Positions 17,322 to 26,257 are shown, counted from the first letter of the stretch. The stretch is 64,000 bases of DNA from UBA2779 sp965232165 (GCA_965232165.1 CBDDOY010000001.1:1550001-1614000); one strand, 5' to 3'. Numbers and translations: made by a program. Notes: a model not told the origin generated them from the letters alone.

Positions 17322-18203
17322 TTATTTCTCTTCTTCGGATTTCACTTGCCGGTATATTTCGTAGGCTTCTTTCGGTTTGGCGCTGCCGTGAACTACCGCG
17401 TGAATCGCCTGCATCATTCCGTGCGGGGAGTCCGATTGGAAAATATTCCTGCCCATGTCGACTCCTGCGGCCCCTTGATCAATTGACCGATAGGCCATTT
17501 CCAGTGCATCCAGTTCGGGGCGTTTCTTTCCGCCTGCGATGACGATGGGTACCGGGCATGCGGCCGTAACCGTCTCAAAATCCTCATCTGTATAATAGGT
17601 TTTGATGATATGGGCGCCGAGTTCCGCGCAGATTCGAGTTGCCAGCCGGAAGTACTTCGGAGTGCGTGCCATTTCCCGGCCGACCGCGGTAACCGCCATC
17701 GTGGGAATCCCGTATCGGAGGCCCAGATCGACGAGTTTCGTCATATTGACGACACTTCGTGTTTCAAATTCTCCCCCGATGAATACCTGGATGGCCGTTC
17801 CGCATACGCCGAGACGGATGCAGTCCTCCATGTCCATGGCGATATTTTCGTTTGAGAGTTCCTTGAGTATGCTCGGACCGCCGGATGCGCGCATCATCAC
17901 GGGTTTGGTACAGGATGGGGGAACAATGCTTCGCAGTATGCCCCGTGTACACATCAAGGTATCCGCATAGGGAACCAGCGGCATGATATCAACATCGATT
18001 CTTTCCAATCCCGTCGTCGGTCCTTGGAAGTACCCGTGATCGATAGCCAACATTATCGTTTTTCCGTCTTTCGGGTTGAAAACCCGAGCCATACGGTTTT
18101 TCATTCCCCACCCGAGTTCGTTGGAGCCTTTGAGGTAAAATAACTCTGATTTGGCGGGCTTGTCGATGTGATAGTTACGTCCTGCAGAATCAGCTTCCGG
18201 CAT
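17322..18203 (-). CDS. lsrF: LsrF-like DhnA-type aldolase/thiolase
   Basis: The 293-residue protein matches the LsrF/DhnA class I aldolase family over its full length (E. coli LsrF is 291 aa). Visible blocks are IMLAIDHGYFQGPTTGLERI near 50, ADTLMCTRGILRSIVPP near 80, the presumed Schiff-base Lys in HIIKTYYTDEDF, and the phosphate-binding VIAGGKK and GVDMGRNIF segments. In the AI-2 pathway LsrF cleaves phospho-DPD with CoA. It is the only open gene in a decaying locus (SDR, C_GCAxxG, lsrF, class II aldolase, LsrB), so it may no longer be useful. Confidence 0.85.
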   Translation of the reverse strand: MPEADSAGRNYHIDKPAKSELFYLKGSNELGWGMKNRMARVFNPKDGKTIMLAIDHGYFQGPTTGLERIDVDIMPLVPYADTLMCTRGILRSIVPPSCTKPVMMRASGGPSILKELSNENIAMDMEDCIRLGVCGTAIQVFIGGEFETRSVVNMTKLVDLGLRYGIPTMAVTAVGREMARTPKYFRLATRICAELGAHIIKTYYTDEDFETVTAACPVPIVIAGGKKRPELDALEMAYRSIDQGAAGVDMGRNIFQSDSPHGMMQAIHAVVHGSAKPKEAYEIYRQVKSEEEK

Positions 18204-18222
18204 CGTTTTGCCTCCTATTTAT

Positions 18223-18640
18223 TCACTTTTGGTTCCCGTTCTCGCCGCAGAAAGACTCTGAAGTCATACCCTTGGCTTTGATTTCATCTAGGATCAGTTC
18301 CAGGCCCCATCGGGCGCCATCACCAACCACCATGCAGCATTTGTCATCGTCGTGATGGGCCCCTGCCGCCCTGAAAGCTTCTTTGTCCGCGTCGATACGC
18401 AGGTCGAAATGCCGTCCGTTGTATATCGCCTTTTGAATTCCGCTGCAGAGTACGCTGCCGTACTTCTCTACAAACTTGTCATGGAGTGCGCGAGTCATTC
18501 GAAATGAAACATATTTGTCTGCCCGCCCATCTTCCGAAGCTTCTTTATCACGGATTCTTCCGAAAAAAGTCGCCATAACCATCGAAGTGCCGGTGTAGCT
18601 GCCGCAACTGCCGTCGGTGCATTCGCCTCCGCCGCCGAGT
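18223..18640 (-). pseudogene. C_GCAxxG_C_C-family redox protein, 5' truncated
   Basis: From about 18640 the frame reads GGGECTDGSCGSYTGTSMVM, the GG..CGAxxG core of the putative redox-active C_GCAxxG_C_C family, then KFVEKYGSVLCSGIQ and DKCCMVVGDGARWGLELIL, which supply the later cysteines. The N-terminal third is missing: the frame upstream is SDR sequence read out of register. A deletion has fused the two neighbours. There is no start codon with a ribosome site. Such proteins are often neighbours of SDR and sugar-catabolism genes. Confidence 0.7.
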
Positions 18641-19286
18641 AAAACGCCGATCCGCCGCCTCCAGTAATAGATCCGGAAGATCCGATGAAAACGATTCTGC
18701 CGGCACTGCTGCGGACCAGGTATTCCAAAGCGGCTTGAGTTGAGGGCACCTCTAAAAAACCCCATTTAGTTCTTGACTCGAACTTTTCCGCCGCTACTGC
18801 GTTGTCAAAATGCTCACGTAGCTTAAGCTACGCCCTTAGCTTTTGCCGCCTTGTATCGACAAAAAATTTCTTCGTCAATTTCCTAAAGCTGTTTCTTAGA
18901 GGTGCCCTTAAGTAGAACGCTGCAGAAAGATTGACTTCGATACCGTTTCTCCAAGGTTCGTCGGCAGTTTCGGCAGAGGTTTTCGGATTGGCAAATCCTG
19001 CGCTGTTGACCATGATATCGAGTTTCCCATATTGCCCGACTGCGGCTTCGCACAGTTTCTTGCAATAGCCGGTATCGGTAACGTCCCCGGGATTCGAGAT
19101 GCACTCCCCGCCGAAGCCGCTGATTTCCTGCTCAACCGTTCGAAATCCATCGGCATCCCTATCTGTCGGAAGGTGGTTGATCACGACTTTTACTCCCGAC
19201 TTGGCGAGGGCGACGCTGATGGAGGCTCCAATACCTCTAGCCCTGCCGGTTACAACGGCTGCTTTCCCTGATAACGACAATTTCAC
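18600..19286 (-). pseudogene. SDR-family oxidoreductase interrupted by a MITE
   Basis: The N-terminal part (19286 to 18908) has a Rossmann start VVTGRARGIGASISV and VNSAGFANP, ending AAFYL at the insertion. After family-B element 18744-18907 the protein resumes as QAALEYLVRSSAGRIVFIGS and GSAFYSAAE, then breaks near 18640 into the C_GCAxxG remnant. Deleting the element and one 4-bp flank gives an exact in-frame junction (FYLTQAALEY). The catalytic Lys of YxxxK is Glu at the break. Likely a sugar or polyol dehydrogenase once. Confidence 0.88.
18744..18907. mobile_element. Family-B MITE, copy 1 (164 bp)
   Basis: The ends are GGGCACCTCTAAAAAAC and the complement of it with one mismatch (GTTTCTTAGAGGTGCCC). 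The flanks are TTGA and TTAA, a near-perfect 4-bp duplication. It contains a perfect 16-base palindrome CGTAGCTTAAGCTACG at 18818-18833. There is no transposase, so it must be moved in trans. It is inserted in the SDR gene. Confidence 0.92.
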
Positions 19287-19287
19287 A

Positions 19288-19588
19288 GATTCTTCTTACA
19301 CTCTTTTCTCATCTTCTTCAGTGAAATGTTGCATCGTCAACACCAGATGTTGAATAATTGTGATTTTGCCAAGAAATGTGTGTGTATGTCAACATAATGG
19401 TAATGCATAATCGCGTGATTCTGGCTCATAGTTTTTGTCCTGAGAATTATTTCGAGTAATTGCAAACACAGTATTCACAACAGATGTAGATATATTCTCT
19501 CCAAAATTTTGTATTTTGCTGCTATTTGCACATTTTCAGCATGTTTTGATTTAATGAAACAAATTTATCGTTTTTTCTCAATTGTGTG
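19288..19588. other. AT-rich divergent intergenic region
   Basis: About 300 bases between the divergent SDR and LsrB pseudogenes. It is AT-rich and contains short dyads such as GTTGCATCGTCAAC near 19328 and repeated CAACA/TGTTG words, which could be regulator sites of the former Lsr-like locus. I see no open frame and no confident promoter. Confidence 0.4.
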
Positions 19589-20053
19589 TTGAAGAAGAAA
19601 CATCTCATTGTATGTTTAGTGTTAATCCTTGTCCTGCTGACTCCGGCCTGCCTGGCTGCGGGCGGCATATCCGATGGCAGAGACGAGGAGCATGAAATCG
19701 CTACGGTGGTGAAAATCACTGGTATTCCCTGATTCAACCGGATGGAAATCGGTGTGGGACGCGCGTCAGACGAACTCGGTGTCAAGGCCTATCCGGATGC
19801 CGATCCTGCTCAGCAGGTTCGCATGATCGAAGATCTCATCAGCAAAGGTGTCGATGCGATCTGTGTGATGCCGAACAATGCGGAAGCCCTCGGGCCGGTG
19901 TTCAACCGTGCCCGTGAGCAGGGTATCATCATAATCACCCATGAGTCTCCGGATCAGAAAGGGAAGGACTACGATCTCGAACTGATCGACAACGAGAATT
20001 TCGGTCTATTCGAGTTCAGCAGGGAAAGCAGAACTTCAGCAGTTTATGCTTAG
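19589..20053 (+). pseudogene. LsrB-like AI-2/sugar-binding protein, broken
   Basis: From TTG 19589 the product begins as a signal sequence (MKKKHLIVCLVLILVLLTPA) and runs into EIATVVKITGIP, where a TGA at 19730-19732 replaces the Trp of the family GIPWFNRM motif. The frame continues FNRMEIGVGRASDELGV, DPAQQVRMIEDLISKGVDAI and ITHESPDQKGKDYDLELIDN, all very close to LsrB. Similarity stops near 20010, leaving out more than half the protein. It is a remnant of an ABC sugar or autoinducer-2 importer; the permease and ATPase genes are gone. Confidence 0.9.
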
Positions 20054-20237
20054 AGTACGGAATTAGTCGAAAAACTGAATACATCACCATTCATGAAGCG
20101 GGCAATCATCCGACAGTTCTTGTGAGGCTCAGGGCAGACTGGCGGCTCAATGTGCAGAAAAAATGATTGTCCTGAATCCATTCGATTCGGCGATTTTCCA
20201 AGAATCGGCGAACCATTTTTCATCTTTTTTTGAGGAG

Positions 20238-20401
20238 GAGCGCAACCCTTCGGGTCGGGCTTTCCGCTCCAATGCCTTGCTCTGGCAGCCTGTTAACCGT
20301 GCCAATCGCCGGGCAGCCTGCGGCATTTCCGCTGCAATCCCTTGCGCCTCATTTAGGAATCTATTGTGTACAGCAGAGCCTCAGAACTCAGAAATCATAG
20401 C
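20238..20401 (+). repeat. Family-A palindromic repeat, copy 2
   Basis: Carries GCGCAACCCTTCGGGTCGGG, CTTTCCGCTCCAATGCC and the terminal CAATCCCTTGCGCC, then a tail (TATTGTGTACAGCAGAGCC...) that is also seen after copy 4 beyond its MITE insertion. It separates the LsrB remnant from the thi operon. Confidence 0.85.
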
Positions 20402-20477
20402 TATGGATGCAATTAGCGATGAAATATGCACGAATATCGTGAAAACTTCAGTTTAGAGGCGCCCATTACTCGCTTGC

Positions 20478-20506
20478 TTGACAATGGCGAATATGCGTTA
20501 TATAGT
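20478..20506 (+). promoter_or_regulatory. Sigma-70 promoter of the thi operon
   Basis: TTGACA, a 17-base spacer, TATAGT: a full -35 match and five of six at -10. Transcription would begin about 20513, at the base of the TPP riboswitch. Confidence 0.8.
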
Positions 20507-20513
20507 GGGAATT

Positions 20514-20592
20514 GAGCTTCCGGGGTGGTCCGTTGGACCTGAGAATACACTCGTATACCTGATCCGGATAATACCGGCGTAGGAACGATGCT
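20514..20592 (+). ncRNA. TPP (THI-element) riboswitch
   Basis: The conserved thi-box segments are present in order: CTTCCGGGGTG, ACCTGAGAATAC (the CUGAGA loop) and ACCTGATCCGGATAATACCG followed by GCGTAGGAA, the TPP-binding arm. It lies directly after a promoter and before thiB, which fits thiamine-pyrophosphate repression of the uptake operon. Confidence 0.95.
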
Positions 20593-20631
20593 CTTCATAC
20601 CTGGAACCGTCCTTTTTCATCGGGAAGTTCC

Positions 20632-21660
20632 ATGAAAAAAAATCTTTATTGCTTATTGCATATCTTCATCCTGATATCTTTCTCCACGGTTCCCTTATTT
20701 GCCGGCGGGAACAAGGAGGCTCCTGCGTCTTTGGCTCTGGAGGTCTACTGTTACGACTCATTCAGTTCGGAATGGGGACCAGGCCCGAGTATCATCGAAT
20801 CCTTCACCGAACAGACTGGTATAAGAGTTAATCTGCACGCACCAGGCGATGCCGTGACGGTGCTTCAACGGCTTATCTTTGAGAAGGCCGAACCCTGGGC
20901 CGATGTGGTCATCGGCCTCGATAACAGCCTGTTGGATACGGCCCTGGCCGAGGGAATACTTGAGCCCTATGCGTCTCCCGGACTTCGAAACGTCCCCGAT
21001 CACCTTGTCTTTGATGGCAGTCATCACCTCTTGCCTTATGACTATGGGCATTATGCGATCAATTACGACACCCTGTTCATGGAGAACCCGCCGGACTCTC
21101 TTGAGGATCTCACTGCTGCGGAGTACAAAGATCAATTAATTCTTGTTGACCCGAGGACCTCCACCCCCGGTTTGGGTTTCTTGCTATGGACCGTTACCGT
21201 GTACGCTGATGAGTGGCCGGCCTACTGGAAACGGTTAAGGCCCTCCATTCTCACTATTGCCGATGGGTGGAGCCAGGCTTATGCCCTCTACACCTCCCAG
21301 GAGGCGCCGATGGTTCTCAGTTATGGGACAAGCCCTGTGTATCATGTCGAATATGAGGGCTCCGGCCGTTATGCCGCACTGGAATTTACCGACGGGCACA
21401 TCATGCAGATTGAGGGCATGGGTATCATCAATGGCACCGAGAATCGAAGTGCCGCCGAGGCATTGATTGACTTCATGCTCGAAAAGGAGGCGCAGGGTAT
21501 TCTGGCCTTGAGCAACATCATGCTTCCTGTCAGGAAGGACGTACCGCTTCCGCCCTCGTTCGATTCAGTGCTTCGCCCAGCGCAGATTCTCGCTCTTCCC
21601 AGCGGTTTGGAAGACACGGGTCAACTTATCGACAGATGGGTCGAGGTATTCACTCATTGA
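20632..21660 (+). CDS. thiB: Thiamine ABC transporter substrate-binding protein
   Basis: Periplasmic binding protein for thiamine or its phosphates. 342 residues with a Sec signal peptide (cleavage likely after PLFA near residue 24) and ThiB blocks YCYDSFSSEWGPGPSIIESF, ADVVIGLDNSLLDTA, LLPYDYGHYAINYD and DPRTSTPGLGFLLW. First gene behind the TPP riboswitch. The ribosome site GGGAAG (20622) sits inside a possible GGAAC/GTTCC hairpin. The 3' end overlaps the thiP frame. Confidence 0.92.
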   Translation: MKKNLYCLLHIFILISFSTVPLFAGGNKEAPASLALEVYCYDSFSSEWGPGPSIIESFTEQTGIRVNLHAPGDAVTVLQRLIFEKAEPWADVVIGLDNSLLDTALAEGILEPYASPGLRNVPDHLVFDGSHHLLPYDYGHYAINYDTLFMENPPDSLEDLTAAEYKDQLILVDPRTSTPGLGFLLWTVTVYADEWPAYWKRLRPSILTIADGWSQAYALYTSQEAPMVLSYGTSPVYHVEYEGSGRYAALEFTDGHIMQIEGMGIINGTENRSAAEALIDFMLEKEAQGILALSNIMLPVRKDVPLPPSFDSVLRPAQILALPSGLEDTGQLIDRWVEVFTH

Positions 21661-23300
21661 TAAGGTCCGAGAATGACCGGAATATTCTGCTGCTCATCGT
21701 TCCGGTTATGTTTATTGCCCTGGCTTTCGGTCTTCCGCTTTCTTTTGTCATATTTCATTCAATCGCCGCCGATGGGATGAGAGCCGGCATATTCAGTTCC
21801 CCCTACTATAGAGGAATACTCCTCTTCACCCTGAAGCAGGCGGGGCTCAGTACGGTTTTTTCGGTGCTTTTCGGCTTGCCCGGGGCCTTCTTGATCGGAA
21901 GATGCCATTTTATTGGGCGCCGCATGCTGAAATCTCTCGCAACGGTGCCGTTTGTCTTGCCTCCCATACTGGCCGTCCTCGGTTTTGTCTTGGTTTTCGG
22001 CAATAGCGGGTTCATTAATGCTATTCGCCGACTCGTCCTTGGGGAGTCTTTCATCCCCTGGAAAATCCTCTATTCTCTACCGGCCATAGTCATGGCCCAT
22101 GTTTTTTACAATTTTCCCCTCACTATGAGAATTGTGGGGGACACCTGGACGGCCCTGCCTCTATCCGAAGGTCGGGCCGCCGCATCCCTTGGGGCGGGAC
22201 GAATGATGACGTTCTTCCTCGCAGACTTACCGCATCTTTTGCCCTCCATCCTAACGGCCGCAGTCATGACCTTTCTGTATTGCTTCATGAGTTTTTCCAT
22301 CGTGCTGGTATTGGGAGGCGGTCCTGAACTGTCCACTGTCGAGGTGGAAATTTACAGGCTGATCAAACATCAAATGAATTTCGCCCGAGGCAGCACGCTC
22401 GCCGCGGTGGAATCTCTTATCTGCTTTTTCCTGCTGCACCTGTATACGCGAACAGATTCACGCTTCCGCTCAAGGCTCAATGAGGACTCACGGAGCCAGG
22501 CGTTTAGAACACCGATACAATTCCGCTGGATACATTACGCCGCAGCAATGTGCTATTTATTGCCGGCATTGCTCTTCATAATCGGCCCGCTGATTGCTGT
22601 CGTTGCCCGCAGCATGTTCACCCAGGCGACTAGGGTGTCTCCGGCCATGTTTTCGCTGATACACTGGCGGCGCCTGTTCAGCGGGGCGAATAGCGTGACA
22701 TTCCATGCCCTGCGGCGCACCATCATGTTGTCCTTTGGGGTTTCCCTGTGTTCCACACTGATGGCCTCCTTACTAGCCTGGTATGCGGTCAATGTTTCCC
22801 GGCGGAGGAATTTCATTGAGATCATCACGTCCCTTCCTTTGGGAGTCAGTTCCATCATCCTCGGGCTGGGATGGCTTATCCTTCTGCAGAGAGTGCCGGG
22901 AGGCGAAGCCCTGCGTATCATTGTTCTTGGTGCGGCTCATTGTCTCATCTCCGTTCCAATCTGTTTCCGCATCGTTGCCGGGCGCTTCAAACTGATCTCG
23001 CCGCGTATGCCGCTGGCTGCACGCGTGTCTGGAGCCAATGCCCTGCAGACCCTTATCCATGTCGAACTGCCTTCATCCCGTGCTGCCCTTGTGACTTCGG
23101 GGGTGTTTGCCTTTGCCCTGTCTGCCGGAGAACTCAACACAACCATGGTGCTGGCGCCAGGAGATTTCACCACCTTGCCGATGGCCATATACCGCCTCAT
23201 AGGAACCTATGATTTTGGCGCCGCCTGTGCCTTGGGCACTGTGTTGATTTTCATCTGTACCGCAGCCTTTTTCCTCATGGACAGCATGGAAGGCCGCTGA
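21657..23300 (+). CDS. thiP: Thiamine ABC transporter permease
   Basis: About 547 residues with two six-helix halves and two EAA-type loops (PLSEGRAAASLGAGRMMTFF and LAARVSGANALQTLIHVELP), the fused double-permease form seen in ThiP and FbpB. The frame is open from ATG 21636 inside thiB, but TTG 21657 has CGAGG at a normal distance and gives the N-terminus LIRSENDRN; either start is possible. Two bases separate it from thiQ... the stop at 23298-23300 is followed by ATG 23302. Confidence 0.88.
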   Translation: MIRSENDRNILLLIVPVMFIALAFGLPLSFVIFHSIAADGMRAGIFSSPYYRGILLFTLKQAGLSTVFSVLFGLPGAFLIGRCHFIGRRMLKSLATVPFVLPPILAVLGFVLVFGNSGFINAIRRLVLGESFIPWKILYSLPAIVMAHVFYNFPLTMRIVGDTWTALPLSEGRAAASLGAGRMMTFFLADLPHLLPSILTAAVMTFLYCFMSFSIVLVLGGGPELSTVEVEIYRLIKHQMNFARGSTLAAVESLICFFLLHLYTRTDSRFRSRLNEDSRSQAFRTPIQFRWIHYAAAMCYLLPALLFIIGPLIAVVARSMFTQATRVSPAMFSLIHWRRLFSGANSVTFHALRRTIMLSFGVSLCSTLMASLLAWYAVNVSRRRNFIEIITSLPLGVSSIILGLGWLILLQRVPGGEALRIIVLGAAHCLISVPICFRIVAGRFKLISPRMPLAARVSGANALQTLIHVELPSSRAALVTSGVFAFALSAGELNTTMVLAPGDFTTLPMAIYRLIGTYDFGAACALGTVLIFICTAAFFLMDSMEGR

Positions 23301-23301
23301 A

Positions 23302-24366
23302 ATGCAGCCTATCATCTTTGAGAAAACAAAATTTAACAGGGATGATTTTCATCTCGATGTGAATCTTGAGCTGCCGGGCGGGAAACTCTCGGTCATACTC
23401 GGTCCTAGCGGCAGCGGCAAGACGACTCTGCTCGATATATGCGCGGGGTTTCTCCAAGTAGATGCAGGCCGTATTTTATTTGGAGGCAAAGATATAACCC
23501 GCCTTCCGCCGCAGAGACGGAATCTTGGTTTCGTGTTTCAGGACTATGCTCTGTTTGGGCATCTCACGGTGATGGACAACGTGGCCTTCGGACCGCGGAT
23601 GAGGGGGTGCAGCCGTGGAGATGCCCGGCGCATCGCCAGGAAGAAGCTCGCCATGGTCGGCCTTGAAGAACCGGCTGAACGTCGGCCGGACTCTCTCTCC
23701 GGCGGTGAGAGACAGCGGGTATCTCTCGCCCGGGCACTGGCCGCCGATCCGGGTGTTCTTCTGCTCGACGAACCGTTTAGTTCCTTGGATGCCGCCTTGA
23801 GACTCAAGCTGCGGCGCGAAGTACGCCGCATCATCGATGCGTCCGGGGTTACTGCATTGCTGGTGACTCACGACCAGGAGGAAGCCCTCGCCTTGGCCGA
23901 CTATCTTGCCATTATGAACAATGGCTCCATAGTTCGGCATGGCCCGCCTGCCGAGCTATGGTCGAATCCTCAGAATCACTTCACCGCTGCGTTTCTAGGA
24001 CAGAAATCCTGGCTGCACATAAAGGCCTTCACCTTTGACGGGCAAAATGCCATAACTTCTGCCGGTCAGGTGAGGCTGTCTGGCGAAGCCTGTGGAGTGA
24101 GACTTCCGGCCGTAATCATGATCCGGCCTCAATACCTCAAAGTAAGCCCCTATGGCCCGCTGCGGGGGAGGCTCGTCAGCAGAGAATTCTCCGCAGCGGG
24201 GTGGCGTCTGGAGTTAATGCCGGAGAGTCCGGGAGTAAACCGGTTAGAAGCTGAGCAGCTTACGGCTCTTTGGCCGGATGACACCCCGCCCCGCATAGGC
24301 GAGGTGATGGCCTTCGATGTCGATCCTCACGGCGTGAGAATCATCGAACTCTTGCGCAATTCATAG
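23302..24366 (+). CDS. thiQ: Thiamine ABC transporter ATP-binding protein
   Basis: 354 residues: Walker A GPSGSGKTT near residue 35, Q-loop VFQDYALFGHLTV, signature LSGGERQRVSLARAL, Walker B VLLLDEPFSSLD, switch His in LVTHDQEEALALADY. It is about 120 residues longer than classic ThiQ because of a C-terminal TOBE-like domain, so it resembles PotA/FbpC-type ATPases. Position after thiB-thiP behind a TPP riboswitch gives the thiamine assignment. Confidence 0.88.
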   Translation: MQPIIFEKTKFNRDDFHLDVNLELPGGKLSVILGPSGSGKTTLLDICAGFLQVDAGRILFGGKDITRLPPQRRNLGFVFQDYALFGHLTVMDNVAFGPRMRGCSRGDARRIARKKLAMVGLEEPAERRPDSLSGGERQRVSLARALAADPGVLLLDEPFSSLDAALRLKLRREVRRIIDASGVTALLVTHDQEEALALADYLAIMNNGSIVRHGPPAELWSNPQNHFTAAFLGQKSWLHIKAFTFDGQNAITSAGQVRLSGEACGVRLPAVIMIRPQYLKVSPYGPLRGRLVSREFSAAGWRLELMPESPGVNRLEAEQLTALWPDDTPPRIGEVMAFDVDPHGVRIIELLRNS

Positions 24367-24424
24367 CACTGGAGTAGATTGTCCTCTTGTGTTACACATA
24401 ACAAAATACTGAATGGCAATAGCC

Positions 24425-24563
24425 TGCGCAAGGGATTGAAACGGAAATGCCGCCGGCTGCCCCGGCGATTGGCAATGAGCCGGCGGGAGGCAGCCGGAAT
24501 AAGGCATTGGAGTGGAAAGCCCGACCCGAAGGGTTGCGCCCAAGTATTGATTTTGAATTTACG
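24425..24563 (-). repeat. Family-A palindromic repeat, copy 3
   Basis: Reverse-orientation copy: GCGCAAGGGATTGAAACGG, GCCGGCTGCC...GGCAGCCGG inverted repeat, GACCCGAAGGGTTGCGCCC. It lies between thiQ and glnS and ends only 22 bases before the glnS ATG, so its outer edge is in the glnS leader. Confidence 0.85.
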
Positions 24564-24585
24564 GCGCACGCAATCAGGAAGTCGA

Positions 24586-26253
24586 ATGAGTGATTTCATC
24601 AGACAGATAATACAGGACGATCTGGATTCAGGCCGGGTTAAGACGGTTGTTACCAGATTTCCGCCAGAACCCAACGGATATCTTCATATCGGACATGCCA
24701 AGGCCTTTCTGTTGAATTTCGCCATTGCCGAGGAATTCTCAGGGGTTTGCCGCCTGCGTTATGACGATACTAATCCGGAACGGGAGAGCGAAGAATATGT
24801 CAAAGGGATAGAAGAGGATTTACGATGGATGGGCTGCCGATGGGAGGGGGAGCCCCGTCATGCCTCTTCTTATTTCGATCAGTTTTATCAATGGGCATTG
24901 GAACTCGTCGGGGCAGGCAAGGCCTATGTCGATCATCAGAGTCCTGAGGAAATTGCCGAAAACCGAGGCACTCCCACCAGACCAGGAAGAAATTCCCCTT
25001 ATCGCGATCGATCTATCGAGGAAAATTTCAAGCTGTTAGGAATGATGAAAGACGGCTCTTTTGAAGAGGGAACATGTGTGCTCAGGGCGAAAATTTCTAT
25101 GGCACATGTGAATATCCTGATGCGCGATCCCGCTATCTACCGTATTCGTAAGGAGCCTCATCATGAAACAGGGGATAAATGGTGTATCTATCCCCTGTAT
25201 GATTTTGCGCATGGGTATGAGGATGCCATCGAAGGGGTAACCCATTCCCTATGCTCGCTGGAATTCGTCAATCACAGGCCCCTTTATGATTGGTTTCTTG
25301 ATAACACTTCTGTCCCGTCCAGGCCCAGGCAGTATGAATTCGCAAGGCTCAATCTCAGCTATACCATCATGAGTAAGCGCCATCTGAAGAGGCTTGTTGA
25401 TGAGCGCCATGTCAGGGGCTGGAATGACCCCAGAATGCCCACCTTATGTGGAATGCGGCGTCGGGGGTATCCGCCGATAAGCATACGCAAGTTTATCGAA
25501 GAAATTGGGGTGAGCCGGGTGAACAGTCTTGTGGACATCGAATTCCTTCACTTCCATGTCCGGGAGGAACTCAATGCCTGCGCCCAACGGCGGATGGCTG
25601 TCCTGAATCCTATCAAACTCACCATTGTCAACTGGCCAAAGGACAGGATTGAAGTCTTCACGGCCGAGAATAATCCCGGTGATGCGAATGCCGGATTCAG
25701 GGAAATCAGTTTTTCAGGCGCTCTCTGGGTGGAGCGGGAGGATTATATGGATAACCCGCCCCGTAAATGGTTTAGGATGGCTCTGGGCCGGGAGGTGAGG
25801 CTCAAGTACGCATACATCATTGCTATTACGCAGGTTCTCAGGGATCAGGATGGAAACCCCGTCGAGATTCTCTGCACCTACGATCCGGCTACTAGGGGAG
25901 GGAGTACGCCTGATGGCAGAAAAGTGCGGGGGACGCTTCATTGGCTTTCTCGGCACGATGCCGCAGATGCCGAAATTCGGCTTTACGAGCATCTATTCAC
26001 TTTGGAAGATATCAGCAAGGCCGAAGAGGGCCGGGACTTTCAGGATTATCTCCGGACGGATTCGGAGGTTCTGCTTAGAGCCGCGAAGGTAGAGCCTATG
26101 CTCGCGGATGCCGAGAAGGAAGCACGGTTCCAATTCATCCGCAACGGCTATTTTGTCGCCGATATGGTTGATCATATCCCGGGGAGGACTCCTGTTTTTA
26201 ACCGCAGTGCGGGGCTGAGGGATAGCTGGTCCAAGATCGTTAAGAAGGGATGA
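24586..26253 (+). CDS. glnS: Glutaminyl-tRNA synthetase
   Basis: Charges tRNA-Gln with glutamine. I start at ATG 24586 (ribosome site CAGGAAG), giving 555 residues beginning MSDFIRQIIQDDLDSG; the longer frame to 24379 only translates a family-A repeat. Class I signatures: PPEPNGYLHIGHAKAF and MSKRHLKRLV (KMSKS equivalent); anticodon-binding beta-barrels follow from about residue 340 (LDNPRKWFRMALGREVRLK region). Full length for the family. Direct glutaminylation means the tRNA-dependent amidation route need not serve Gln. Confidence 0.96.
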   Translation: MSDFIRQIIQDDLDSGRVKTVVTRFPPEPNGYLHIGHAKAFLLNFAIAEEFSGVCRLRYDDTNPERESEEYVKGIEEDLRWMGCRWEGEPRHASSYFDQFYQWALELVGAGKAYVDHQSPEEIAENRGTPTRPGRNSPYRDRSIEENFKLLGMMKDGSFEEGTCVLRAKISMAHVNILMRDPAIYRIRKEPHHETGDKWCIYPLYDFAHGYEDAIEGVTHSLCSLEFVNHRPLYDWFLDNTSVPSRPRQYEFARLNLSYTIMSKRHLKRLVDERHVRGWNDPRMPTLCGMRRRGYPPISIRKFIEEIGVSRVNSLVDIEFLHFHVREELNACAQRRMAVLNPIKLTIVNWPKDRIEVFTAENNPGDANAGFREISFSGALWVEREDYMDNPPRKWFRMALGREVRLKYAYIIAITQVLRDQDGNPVEILCTYDPATRGGSTPDGRKVRGTLHWLSRHDAADAEIRLYEHLFTLEDISKAEEGRDFQDYLRTDSEVLLRAAKVEPMLADAEKEARFQFIRNGYFVADMVDHIPGRTPVFNRSAGLRDSWSKIVKKG

Positions 26254-26257
26254 TCAC

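Noticed and set aside
18223..18765. 180-residue continuous frame as an intact gene
   Set aside because: Its first 40 residues are MITE and out-of-register SDR sequence; only the C-terminal part belongs to a known family.
24379..24585. Extended N-terminus of glnS (69 extra residues)
   Set aside because: It translates the family-A repeat. The same KRKCRRLPRRLAMSR peptide appears in the extended frame of the thioredoxin gene, and ATG 24586 has a ribosome site and a standard GlnRS start.
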